DNA of 35,530 nt from Promethearchaeota archaeon (GTDB lineage: Archaea; Asgardarchaeota; Lokiarchaeia; Sigyniarchaeales; SOKP01). Position 1 is the stretch's first letter; every line of letters begins with the position of its first letter. The notes beneath the pieces were generated by a model. The model made no database searches, was not told where the DNA came from, and saw only the letters and a program-made list of their open reading frames with translations. Made by a program: the position numbers and the translations under genes. The stretch lies in the NCBI GenBank assembly GCA_008080765.1, contig SHMU01000018.1:1-35530 (forward strand). Reading direction: 5' to 3'. Below are positions 15,549 to 24,288 of this stretch, piece by piece.

Positions 15549-16838
15549 ATGACATCATTAGAAAAAAAAATAATTAATAAACCAATAGAAAATAGGTCAA
15601 TAAGTATGTCAACATTAGCAAATAGTAAAGAAGTAGAATATATTCAACAAAATGATGAATTTGATTATTTAAAAAGTTTAATAAAATCTTTAGACAATGG
15701 AAAATCAATAGGTATACTTCTTTTTGGTAATCCAGGCACCGGAAAAACGCTCTTATCTATTACTCTTGCAAAGTCTCTTAATTCTACATATTATTTCATT
15801 GACGGTTCGCCTGATCTCGATAGAAGAGATCTAGAGGGGAACTGGGAACTTAGAAAAGGATACACCAAGTTTAATTACGGTCCGTTGACTAGAGCAATCA
15901 AAGATGCTAATGAAAAGGGAATTTGTTTTATAATAATCAATGAGATTAATGCTATCAGGGAAAGCGAACAAATCTCGCTCAATTCATTGTTATCTGAAAA
16001 CCATATTAATCTAATTTCAAAAGGATTTGAACGTCATGAACTCAATCAAAATGCTAAACTGATTATCATAGGAACCATGAATAAAGGGGTGGTTGGAATC
16101 AACAAATTACAAGAGGCATTCGGAGATCGCTTTTTAATTTCTCCTGAAATAACATATCCAGAAAAAAACAAAGAAATTGAAATCGTCAAGAAGGTAACCG
16201 ATTGTAAAAAAGGAGTGGCAGAACTAGTGGTTGATGCAGCTCAGCAAATTCGCAAGCAAGCAACAGAAGATTTTTCAATTTCAAAACTTTTCTCGACGCG
16301 ATTGGCAGTGAACTTCTGTCTTTTAGTGTCGAAAATGCCACCCAAATATATAGAACATAATATCCAAAACTGTATTGTGAACAAACTTGCTGAGACTATA
16401 GAGGAAAAGAAAACAATTGCAATGATTCTAGATGGTAAGATGTTTAAAGAAAAATTAGGCAGGCTTCTTGGTGCTTCAGAAGACATAACTAAGTTTATAG
16501 AAACGGCACCCTCGGATGAAGATAAAAATAATATTATTCCGAAGATGAAAAAAGCTGTGGAAACTTACATTGAAATAGTCGGACGGGATAAAATCCAAAA
16601 TGCAAGCGGTGAATTAATGTGGAAATTTCTTCAATGGCTCTGGAATAGACATCGAACAGTGCTAAGAGAATATTTCAAACTGACTGAGAAAATGGATTAT
16701 CATAGAGAATATAAGCAAAAGACGGGTAAAGATCATATCTATGGGGGGCTTATTACTCTAAAATATATTAAATGGATTTATCAAAATAAAAATTATGACA
16801 TAGTCATATTTATGAAACGGCTCTATCCCATACTTTAA
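15549..16838 (+). CDS. MoxR/CobS-type AAA+ ATPase
   Basis: A cytosolic ATPase of 429 residues. The Walker A motif is GNPGTGKT at residues 60-67. Walker B is FIIINEINAI from residue 127, with Asn in place of the usual Asp before the catalytic Glu, as in CobS, McrB and other members of this clade. Sensor 1 is IIIGTMN, followed by an arginine-bearing GDRF segment. Such ATPases form hexameric rings and act with a VWA partner to remodel proteins or insert metals. The partner is the next gene, 32 bases downstream, so the two probably form an operon. The C-terminal 130 residues are helical, basic and not recognised; they may hold the adaptor surface for the VWA protein. Confidence 0.85.
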   Translation: MTSLEKKIINKPIENRSISMSTLANSKEVEYIQQNDEFDYLKSLIKSLDNGKSIGILLFGNPGTGKTLLSITLAKSLNSTYYFIDGSPDLDRRDLEGNWELRKGYTKFNYGPLTRAIKDANEKGICFIIINEINAIRESEQISLNSLLSENHINLISKGFERHELNQNAKLIIIGTMNKGVVGINKLQEAFGDRFLISPEITYPEKNKEIEIVKKVTDCKKGVAELVVDAAQQIRKQATEDFSISKLFSTRLAVNFCLLVSKMPPKYIEHNIQNCIVNKLAETIEEKKTIAMILDGKMFKEKLGRLLGASEDITKFIETAPSDEDKNNIIPKMKKAVETYIEIVGRDKIQNASGELMWKFLQWLWNRHRTVLREYFKLTEKMDYHREYKQKTGKDHIYGGLITLKYIKWIYQNKNYDIVIFMKRLYPIL

Positions 16839-16870
16839 TTTTTTTAATCAATACATATGAGGTTTTGCAA

Positions 16871-19441
16871 ATGAAGAATCTATTCGAATTTTATGAAAGA
16901 GATTATAATTCAGATGTATTGGCATTAATTAATACGGGTAAGCGCATCAGTGGAAAAGTAAACTTAATGATAAAATTTACTAATTATCAAGGTGCGGTAT
17001 ATACTGATGGGCACTGTATCTATTTACCTCACTTCTGTAGAGAGGAAATTAAGCCTGCTCAAGGTTTTGTTGCCCATGAGAGTGGACATATTGGGTATGG
17101 TTCATTTGAACTTGGATTTTTAAAATTGATATCATTAGTCTCAAGGAAATATGAGATTCCTATCCCCATCGTAAAACAACTTACAAATGTATTGGAAGAT
17201 GTCCGAATTAATGCCATCAATAAAGTACAATTTCCCGGGTTTTATAAGAATTTAAGAGATTATGCACTAAAGCTCTTGCCCGAAATAACAAAGCGTATGA
17301 ACTATTACGAAGACTTTTTTATTTATCTTGATCTGTTCATGGAAGATTATCCGGGCTTTCAAAAAAAACCACAATTTAAATCTATTCATCTATCTGATGA
17401 AGAATGGCAGATTTTAAAGGTTTTAAAAACATTTCTTTTGAAAGCCTTAACACCCAATGCGACTATTATTGCTTTGGATCAGCTCTGTAAACTCCTTAAA
17501 AATCATACTATTTTCAAAAAAATAGAAAAGCCAAAAACATCCACAAAAATAATTTTAAGTACTAATAGGCCGGGTAGCGGTGTATTTTTACCTTATAGGG
17601 CGAATCCTTCTAATGAAAATGATATCATCGTTTTTACAGCTGTAGAAGACTTTTTTGATGAATCTATCGAAGAAAATCCCACCACTATAAGTAAAACAAG
17701 CGAAAAAATGCTCAAAAAACTCGATAAAATTGATCTTTCCGTTGAAGATATCAAAGATCTGACAACCCAACTGGAACAAATGCAGTATAAGGAAGGAGTC
17801 TCTGAAGAAAAGGACATAGAATCCGCAATTGGCACAAAAATCAGCCAGATTAACAAGCCATTTATAAAGAAGGAGAGTGAACTAGATAAAATCATTAAAG
17901 ATATAGAGAGCTTAGAACAAGAGCCACTTCCTTTTGTTGAGCAAATTACTAAGAAAAAACAGATAATAGACGATCTTAAAAAGTATATTACTCATAAGGA
18001 AGCAAATGAAAGAAATGAAATAACTCAATTAAAAGAAGAAGTTGACCAAATAAATGACATTATAAATGATTTTCAAGAATTAAATAATTTAAATAATCCA
18101 ATTAAAAAGAAAGAGAAAAAGGGGGAGATCCATAAGAAATTAAATGAATATCTAAAAAATACAGATACTGCTAATAATAAAACGCGAAAGAATAAGGAAA
18201 AATTACAAAATCTTATCGGAGATCTTTTCAATACATTGGATGATAAGGCAAGTTCGGCAAATACTGATCTTCAAGAAAAACAAGCAGAATTGTTACAGAG
18301 CTTACAAAGTACACAAAAAGAGAAAGAAGAAGAAATAAAACGTAAATACAATAATTTTTTCAAGGAAAAAGAGGAAATAAACAATATTATAAGAGATATT
18401 GAACAATTAGGCGATGGTTTGAATAATGAAATTGGAAACTCTCAAAAACAAGAAATTTTATCACGATTAAGATCTTATAATAAGGGCGTAGAAGAAGATG
18501 AATGTGGGGAAGGGGAGGGGGAATGGGAGGATGACTCAGCAAATAAAGCACTTTTGGGCAAGTTGGTCATTGATATAAAACAAACAAAGGAAGAACTAGC
18601 AAAACGCATCGCAAAAATTGGGATGGGGACATGGTCCTCGGAGGGTGCAAATTCTGAGATGAAACGTGAAATTATCGAGACAAGAATAGAAAATGAACAA
18701 ATGCAACCCATTAGATTAACCTATCAACAAATTCTTGCAACCTATCGTCCCATCATCACCAAAATGAAGATGATTTTTACCAATTTAAAGCCAGAGTCTG
18801 ATTTGGACAATTATCAGAAAAGAGGTCGTTTAAATAAGAATTTTATTAAAACTATCACCTCAAATTATCAATTTAAAAATTGCTTTACAAGAAAAGTATA
18901 TGAAAAATTGTTGCGTATCGTTCTACTTGTCGATATAAGCGGGAGCATGAAGGGGCAAAAACTAGTAGCAGCGAAAATTGCCATGATAATGTTTGTGGAG
19001 GCATTAAAGCAGCTCGCAGCAATTAGAATTGTGCTCTTTACAGGGAATCGAAATGTGAGGAATATAGTAGTAAAAGATTTTGGGGAGCCACTAGAAGAGC
19101 GAAAAATAGATAGATTTGGCTGCCATGAGCATGAACGAAGCAACTTAGATGGGCTTTCCATTAAACATGAAGCTTCAAAACTGTGCAATAATGAGCTTTT
19201 TATAATTGTTTCCGATGGTAAACCGGCTGGACATGCCTATGGACTCAATCATGCAATGCATGAGGTACAAAAAGTTCAAAGACAGTTTAAGATCTTCGCT
19301 TTTTCTATTGATGCCGAAGGAGATCATCTCAATAAGATGTATGGAAAAAACTGGATTTTAGCTAAATCAATGGATAAAGTTGATTTAGGACAAAAAATAA
19401 TGCAATTTTCACGATTTGTTGTTAATGAATTTTATATTTAA
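16871..19441 (+). CDS. VWA protein with N-terminal HExxH motif (CobT/NorD-like)
   Basis: An 856-residue protein in three parts. The first (about 1-280) contains HESGH at 69-73 and LEDVRI at 108-113, which together look like a gluzincin-type metal site (HExxH plus a later Glu). Next comes a long charged coiled coil (about 280-600) rich in Lys, Glu and Gln, with an acidic patch ECGEGEGEWEDD. The last (about 680-856) is a VWA domain with MIDAS motif DISGS at 688-692 and VSDGKP. The layout resembles CobT, NorD and related partners of MoxR/CobS ATPases. I start at ATG 16871, with GAGG about eight bases upstream, rather than at the TTG two codons earlier. The client is unknown: metal insertion, protein remodelling or a conflict system are all possible. 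Confidence 0.82.
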   Translation: MKNLFEFYERDYNSDVLALINTGKRISGKVNLMIKFTNYQGAVYTDGHCIYLPHFCREEIKPAQGFVAHESGHIGYGSFELGFLKLISLVSRKYEIPIPIVKQLTNVLEDVRINAINKVQFPGFYKNLRDYALKLLPEITKRMNYYEDFFIYLDLFMEDYPGFQKKPQFKSIHLSDEEWQILKVLKTFLLKALTPNATIIALDQLCKLLKNHTIFKKIEKPKTSTKIILSTNRPGSGVFLPYRANPSNENDIIVFTAVEDFFDESIEENPTTISKTSEKMLKKLDKIDLSVEDIKDLTTQLEQMQYKEGVSEEKDIESAIGTKISQINKPFIKKESELDKIIKDIESLEQEPLPFVEQITKKKQIIDDLKKYITHKEANERNEITQLKEEVDQINDIINDFQELNNLNNPIKKKEKKGEIHKKLNEYLKNTDTANNKTRKNKEKLQNLIGDLFNTLDDKASSANTDLQEKQAELLQSLQSTQKEKEEEIKRKYNNFFKEKEEINNIIRDIEQLGDGLNNEIGNSQKQEILSRLRSYNKGVEEDECGEGEGEWEDDSANKALLGKLVIDIKQTKEELAKRIAKIGMGTWSSEGANSEMKREIIETRIENEQMQPIRLTYQQILATYRPIITKMKMIFTNLKPESDLDNYQKRGRLNKNFIKTITSNYQFKNCFTRKVYEKLLRIVLLVDISGSMKGQKLVAAKIAMIMFVEALKQLAAIRIVLFTGNRNVRNIVVKDFGEPLEERKIDRFGCHEHERSNLDGLSIKHEASKLCNNELFIIVSDGKPAGHAYGLNHAMHEVQKVQRQFKIFAFSIDAEGDHLNKMYGKNWILAKSMDKVDLGQKIMQFSRFVVNEFYI

Positions 19442-19445
19442 CAGA

Positions 19446-19520
19446 TTGAGCGGTTCAAGTAGAGATACTATTTCGATCAAGAAGCCGAGAAATAGAACCC
19501 TTTTAGAATATAAAGTCTAT
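19446..19520 (+). repeat. Relic of a TnpB C-terminus
   Basis: Five bases after the VWA stop, the frame starting at AGCGGTTCAAGT reads SGSSRDTISIKKPR and runs to a TGA near 19531. This is like the C-terminal tail of many TnpB proteins. The nucleotides TTGAGCGGT and TATTTCGATCAAGAAG recur at 1426-1458. It is probably the leftover 3' end of an IS200/IS605 element; the rest of the gene is absent. Confidence 0.4.
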
Positions 19521-19659
19521 TTTTATATGTGAATTATTTTCGCTCAATTATTTTGTATGACATCTTTTTTAATGTTAGCTTGATTAATCTAAAATAAAGA
19601 ATAAACATTAATTTTAAGAGCTAAATAAAGGATAATAGGTTTACACGAATTATATAGGA

Positions 19660-20574
19660 ATGAATTCAATTAATAAAAATTTCATAAAAAGGGGAAAATA
19701 CCAACAGAAAGGTATCAATTCAAAGAGCCAATGCCTTACGTGTGAGAGAAAATGCATAATTTCTGAAGGAAAAGTAGGATATTGTGGAACGCGCCTAAAT
19801 TTTAGAGGAGAGATTTTTACATTAGTATATGGATGTATTCCCGCGCAATCATGCAACCCCATCGAAAAAAAACCTCTATATCGGTTCCATCCTGGGACAA
19901 CCGCTTTTACTGTGGGTACCTATGGATGTAATTTTGATTGTTTTTGGTGCCAGAATTGGAATTTATCACATCCAAGCCCTTCCACGTTACATTTGATTAA
20001 AAATTGCCATACTTATCTTTCACCCGAAGACTTAGTGAAAAAAGCATTGGAAAAGGGATGTCAAGGAACATCTATTTCTTTTAATGAACCTACTTTATTA
20101 TTTGAATATTCGCTTGCGGTATTTAAAATTGCGAAACAACATGGACTTTACAATACATATGTATCTAATGGATATATGACCGAACAAGTGCTCACAGATT
20201 TAATTGATCAGGGGCTTGATGCCATCAATATAGATGTAAAAGGCTCTCCAGAAATGGTCAACAAATATTGTGGAGCAGATATGGAAAAGGTTTGGCGCAA
20301 TGCTCGGATTCTTGTTGAGAAAGGTGTCCATGTTGAAATTACCACTTTATTAATAGAAAATCTAAATACAGATGTTACCTCTATTAAAACCATTTCCAAA
20401 TGTATCAAGGAAGAATTGGGAGCATCTACACCTTATCATCTGTCCCGATCATTTCCGCGCTATAAATCAGAAGAATATGGGTTTATTAAGCCCACACCTC
20501 TTAACCTTATGCATAGAGCACTCTTATTGGCAAAATCAGAAGGATTAGAATGGGTATATCTTGGGAATGTATAA
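19660..20574 (+). CDS. amrS: AmmeMemoRadiSam-type radical SAM enzyme
   Basis: A radical SAM enzyme of 304 residues, closest in style to the AmmeMemoRadiSam system radical SAM protein and pyruvate-formate-lyase-activase-like group. The SAM 4Fe-4S motif is GCNFDCFWCQNW, with C90, C94 and C97. An N-terminal cysteine cluster, CLTCERKC plus GYCGTR, could bind a further ion or cluster. Other typical blocks are SFNEPTLLFEY, NIDVKG and a late HLSRSFPRYK. In other genomes this enzyme goes with AMMECR1 and MEMO proteins, neither of which is in the window; the reaction is unsettled. The ferredoxin gene follows after 69 bases on the same strand and may supply electrons. Confidence 0.8.
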   Translation: MNSINKNFIKRGKYQQKGINSKSQCLTCERKCIISEGKVGYCGTRLNFRGEIFTLVYGCIPAQSCNPIEKKPLYRFHPGTTAFTVGTYGCNFDCFWCQNWNLSHPSPSTLHLIKNCHTYLSPEDLVKKALEKGCQGTSISFNEPTLLFEYSLAVFKIAKQHGLYNTYVSNGYMTEQVLTDLIDQGLDAINIDVKGSPEMVNKYCGADMEKVWRNARILVEKGVHVEITTLLIENLNTDVTSIKTISKCIKEELGASTPYHLSRSFPRYKSEEYGFIKPTPLNLMHRALLLAKSEGLEWVYLGNV

Positions 20575-20643
20575 TTTCTTTTAAACAAATATGGATATTT
20601 AATCATTTATTCTCTAAAAGTCAAAAAATGGACTAGTGTTCAT

Positions 20644-21135
20644 ATGCCACAAAATGCATTCTATAAACCTTGGGATAATTATGAGAAAATATTTAAAAAA
20701 TGGAATAAAAGAGTGAAAAAAATAAGGACTCAAATCAAAATGCAAATAAAAGGGATGCCTCTTAAAGACAAAGTTTTTTACCTCATACTTTATCCAATCC
20801 ATAAGCTTATTAAGCGGCTCTACAGGAAGTCTTTTCCAGACTTTTCAGGATCTCCATCCAATTTACCAATTGAGGAACTTATCCATTTGATAGACAGAAG
20901 CTTAACTAGTAATGAAAAATGTACAGGATGCAGAGTTTGTGTTAAAATATGTCCTGTAAAAAATATAGAAATTATGGAGAAAAAACCAGTTTGGCAAAAT
21001 GGTTGTGAAAATTGCCTCGCGTGTTATAATTTTTGTCCTAATAAGGCAATTGAAACGGGTATAGTTGCAAAAGGATATTATTATCGCCATCTTGATATCA
21101 AGATGAAAGATATAATGCAACAAAGTACATATTAA
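20644..21135 (+). CDS. Two-cluster 4Fe-4S ferredoxin-like protein
   Basis: A protein of 163 residues. The N-terminal 80 residues are strongly basic and helical (KKWNKRVKKIRTQIK, later LYRKSFPDFS). The C-terminal half is a classical double 4Fe-4S ferredoxin: CTGCRVCVKICPVKNI and GCENCLACYNFCPNKAI. This resembles the C-terminal half of EFR1-type ferredoxins that are fused to flavodoxin, but the flavodoxin domain is missing here. It probably donates electrons to an oxidoreductase, perhaps the radical SAM enzyme just upstream, with which it may be co-transcribed. Confidence 0.78.
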   Translation: MPQNAFYKPWDNYEKIFKKWNKRVKKIRTQIKMQIKGMPLKDKVFYLILYPIHKLIKRLYRKSFPDFSGSPSNLPIEELIHLIDRSLTSNEKCTGCRVCVKICPVKNIEIMEKKPVWQNGCENCLACYNFCPNKAIETGIVAKGYYYRHLDIKMKDIMQQSTY

Positions 21136-21291
21136 TACTCTTAATACCTTATTTTACTGCACTATTTTTAGGGTAATTAAAATTAAATTTTTATTGTAGA
21201 TAAATCAATTTTAACATTATTCTCAATTAAAGCTTCCTACCTGATAAAGACGATCAACAAATTATCGATTTTTTTAATAATTGAGCAATAA

Positions 21292-22431
21292 TTAATTTCC
21301 AATACATAAATATGAATCAATTGTTTTTATATTTTCATCATATTTTTGGTATATTTTCGCATCTACGACACCTAATTCATGTATTAGCAGATGTGATAAC
21401 TTTGTCATATGTTTTCGCGATAAATTTAAGGGTTTTGTACCCGTCAGACGCAAATATAAGATAGGGGGTCGCTTAAAATTATGGGGCACTTTTAGAGTAG
21501 ACAAATAATTAATTATATATTTCGATAAGGATTCATAAGTGTTGAAATGTGTGTTCAAGCGTATTGTTTTCCAGATAAACTCTCGATTTTTGAGTTTAAT
21601 AGATTTTGCTTTTATATTATACCCCATCTTCTTTAGCACTTGTATAAGAAAAATACCTCTTTCGTAAAAATGATCGCTGGAACAAGCAGCTTCCGAAGAA
21701 CCAGGATTAAATATCCAATTATTAATAATAAATTGTTTATGAAAATGTCCTAATGCTAAATAATTGATTTTATCTTTAAGAAATGAAAGATCTCGATAAG
21801 GAACTCCCGGAACATTTTCCATTTGTCCTGCAATCCCAAAATGTTGAAGCAGAATTTTGAAGTTCTCATCAGAATCTTCAATAGCATCATAAATCTTGCG
21901 CAAATCTCGAATGGGAGTTTGTCCTAGATAATGATTACCGTAAATCGTGGCGTTTTTTAGGGTGATTTTTCCCCCCTTTCGTTTTTTATGATCAAATTCT
22001 TTAAAAACCGGGGTATTCCCATTTTTCAACTCAGCATCAAGTAAAATTAATAATTCCAATTCGTTTAGGACTTTTAGCCAAGATTGACCTTTTTTTACCC
22101 TTGTAGCTCTAGAAAATTTACGAATATCATGGTTTCCTTCGATAGAAATAATTGGAATTGTATTAATTGTTGATGTGTGAAATTTCTTTAAAAGTTTCAC
22201 CACCCTATAAAATTTTGCGGGTAATAAGTCCAAGGAATTGAATATATCTCCTCCCAAAATAATGAAATCAACTTCATAATATTTAGCTAAGAATAAGATC
22301 TCTTTAAAGGCATCAATAAAATCATTCGATCGATCAGTATTATGAAATTGTTGAGACCCTAAATGGATGTCGCTGGCGTGAATAAATTTTGCGATATTCT
22401 CTTCCTTATGTTTAAAATTTGGCGAATTCAT
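21292..22431 (-). CDS. Mre11/SbcD-like metallophosphoesterase
   Basis: A calcineurin-like phosphoesterase of 379 residues in the Mre11/SbcD (DNA repair exonuclease) group. The metal-site motifs are complete: DIHLG near residue 21, GGDIFN, EGNHDIRK, then QHFGIAG and GHFHKQF. The C-terminal region after about 270 is a capping-like domain. In this family the enzyme works on DNA ends with a Rad50/SbcC ATPase; no Rad50, HerA or NurA gene is nearby, so this may be an orphan paralogue rather than the main repair Mre11. The ATG has no Shine-Dalgarno sequence. Confidence 0.8.
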   Translation of the reverse strand: MNSPNFKHKEENIAKFIHASDIHLGSQQFHNTDRSNDFIDAFKEILFLAKYYEVDFIILGGDIFNSLDLLPAKFYRVVKLLKKFHTSTINTIPIISIEGNHDIRKFSRATRVKKGQSWLKVLNELELLILLDAELKNGNTPVFKEFDHKKRKGGKITLKNATIYGNHYLGQTPIRDLRKIYDAIEDSDENFKILLQHFGIAGQMENVPGVPYRDLSFLKDKINYLALGHFHKQFIINNWIFNPGSSEAACSSDHFYERGIFLIQVLKKMGYNIKAKSIKLKNREFIWKTIRLNTHFNTYESLSKYIINYLSTLKVPHNFKRPPILYLRLTGTKPLNLSRKHMTKLSHLLIHELGVVDAKIYQKYDENIKTIDSYLCIGN

Positions 22432-22508
22432 AGATAAATAAATAGTTCACATATACTCAATTTAACATAATAAACTAATAATTTCTAATAAAACCGAGAA
22501 CCGTTCTG

Positions 22509-23024
22509 TCAAGTTGCTACAAATGATATGAAGGTATATTGTTCGTCAAGTTGACTTACCTCTCGAACGATGAGATCTCGGAACTCACGGAGTTCTCCCC
22601 GCACCGTTTTCATCAATTGTCGTTCAGCGGAAACGGAACTCTCTCCATCCTTTTTTTCTTCCCGTTTTCTTAATTTCTTCTCGATATATTTCTCCGTAAT
22701 GCTAATTGGAGTTTGTATCTGACGGTCAATGGTGTACCTACAATATTTACATGTAAAGATGTGCGTCGTGCAGGTCATCTTTTTTCCGCATTTTAGATAC
22801 ATTCGAGAAGTATCTCTGGGGTCTTCATATTCAGCGAGATGCCCCATTGATGTTGCTTTATAGTCAAGATACGTTTGAAATTGCTTAAAATTCCAGTGAT
22901 TCAACCTCCCCCGCATTTTTTTTGACTTTTTTTGCTGCAATTGTTTTAAATTCTTAAGTCGAGGTGACGAATCGCGAATATTGATTAAATCTTCCATGAC
23001 CACGATTGAGTTTTCTTGATTCAC
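22509..23024 (-). pseudogene. tnpB: 5'-truncated TnpB fragment
   Basis: This is the C-terminal 170 residues of a TnpB-like nuclease. Starting from a GTG, it has the RuvC Glu in SIVVMEDLINIRD, the bridge segment RGRLNHWNFKQFQTYLDYKA, a zinc-ribbon-like region and the last RuvC Asp in TIDRQIQTP. The wedge and RuvC-I region with the first catalytic Asp is gone. The first zinc knuckle reads YLKCG instead of CxxCG, so it is also damaged by point change. It differs strongly in sequence from the 2847-4214 copy and represents another TnpB lineage. It is probably inactive, although the frame is still open for 171 codons. Confidence 0.75.
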
Positions 23025-23180
23025 TATATATATTTATTATATCTTACTATAGAAAACTTCATCAAAAGTATTTAAAGGATATGAGACTGATGAACTACTG
23101 ATTTGCCCTTTAAGAAAAGTAAATTATTAAATGAGAAAATAAAGATATAAATAAAAAGATGATATAGAACTATAAAGGAA

Positions 23181-24170
23181 TCATAGCAAAGTTCCATTCC
23201 AGCCCGCTATTCGAGCGAATAAGTACCATGCCCCATATGCTTTCATATTTCCATTTACAGGTTCAGAGTGGGCACAAGAACAGGAATACCACTCTCCACC
23301 ATTGTAATAAGTATCAACTCCATTATGGTTTATTTGCCAATATTGTGCCCAGTTATAGGACGCATCATCTCCACCTTGCTCTAGCACACCATCTCCATCC
23401 CCATCATAATAACATTCATCATTAGCATATTGAACTAAATAATTTTCGTCATCTGGATTATAGCTTTCTATATCTGCAAAATCATATAAGGTTTTATTAT
23501 TGGTAAAGCAATAACTTCTAATTCTTTCATTATAATAATGCACATCTCCTTCTTCTCCACTTCCATCAAGATGTCCCGTCATATAAACAAATGTTTTATT
23601 TGGATATTCACTCTCCAATTGATTCATATTATTTAAATAAGCATTTATTGACGCATTATTTGTATCCAATCCACACCAACTCCAGATAATCACATTATAT
23701 ATGGGATTTGCATTGAGGAATGTACGAGTAGTATCATCAAATCCATTAGTATTTCCAGTAAGATCATCACTTGCGGGCTCATTCAGATGTAAAGCTCCTC
23801 CAGACCCAGCACTATTGTATTCATATGTATCATTATTACCCATAAATTCGTCCAATGGATCCATCCCATCAGTAAGCTGGCTCCCATGAGAGGTATGCCA
23901 ATACACAATATGCAAATCTTCTTTTGATTTGTTGATCCATTCAAGTGGAATAACGACGAAGTCCTCAAGATGAGAGTGCGTGTGGTTGACAATTAAAAGC
24001 CCGCTATCCACGATCTCATTATTATCATTCTTGGAAATAAAAGGAATTGATATACCGATATTATTGCTATTAAAAAATGCAATATATAATCCAATCCCGC
24101 TTCCAGCCATTATGAGCATAGCCACCATAAATAAAAATCCATACTTTTTTTTAATTGTAATTCCCCTCAA
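23181..24170 (-). CDS. Secreted SGNH-like hydrolase of unknown substrate
   Basis: An extracellular, membrane-anchored protein of 329 residues. One N-terminal hydrophobic helix (about 10-32) follows a KKK stretch. The outer part is rich in Asp, Asn, Tyr and Trp. It has blocks seen in a family of secreted SGNH-fold proteins that I recall only in general terms: HTSHGSQLTDGM, NVIIWSWCG, VYMTGHLDGSGEEG, YNERIRSYC and CSCAHSEPVNGNMKAYGAW. A loop DGDGDGVLEQGGDD looks like a calcium-binding repeat. There is no ATG at the front: the TTG at 24168-24170 overlaps the GAGGGG that would serve as ribosome binding site, so a nearby downstream ATT is also possible. The substrate is unknown, perhaps an extracellular ester or polysaccharide. 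Confidence 0.65.
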   Translation of the reverse strand: MRGITIKKKYGFLFMVAMLIMAGSGIGLYIAFFNSNNIGISIPFISKNDNNEIVDSGLLIVNHTHSHLEDFVVIPLEWINKSKEDLHIVYWHTSHGSQLTDGMDPLDEFMGNNDTYEYNSAGSGGALHLNEPASDDLTGNTNGFDDTTRTFLNANPIYNVIIWSWCGLDTNNASINAYLNNMNQLESEYPNKTFVYMTGHLDGSGEEGDVHYYNERIRSYCFTNNKTLYDFADIESYNPDDENYLVQYANDECYYDGDGDGVLEQGGDDASYNWAQYWQINHNGVDTYYNGGEWYSCSCAHSEPVNGNMKAYGAWYLFARIAGWNGTLL

Positions 24171-24288
24171 TTCTAAGTTAAGAATATAGATTATGTTAAT
24201 ATAGTTTATATGAAAATAGCATAAAAATTTTAGTCTTTCTATTCATTTCTCATCTTAACTATATCTTATTGTTTTTATGTGAAGCAAA

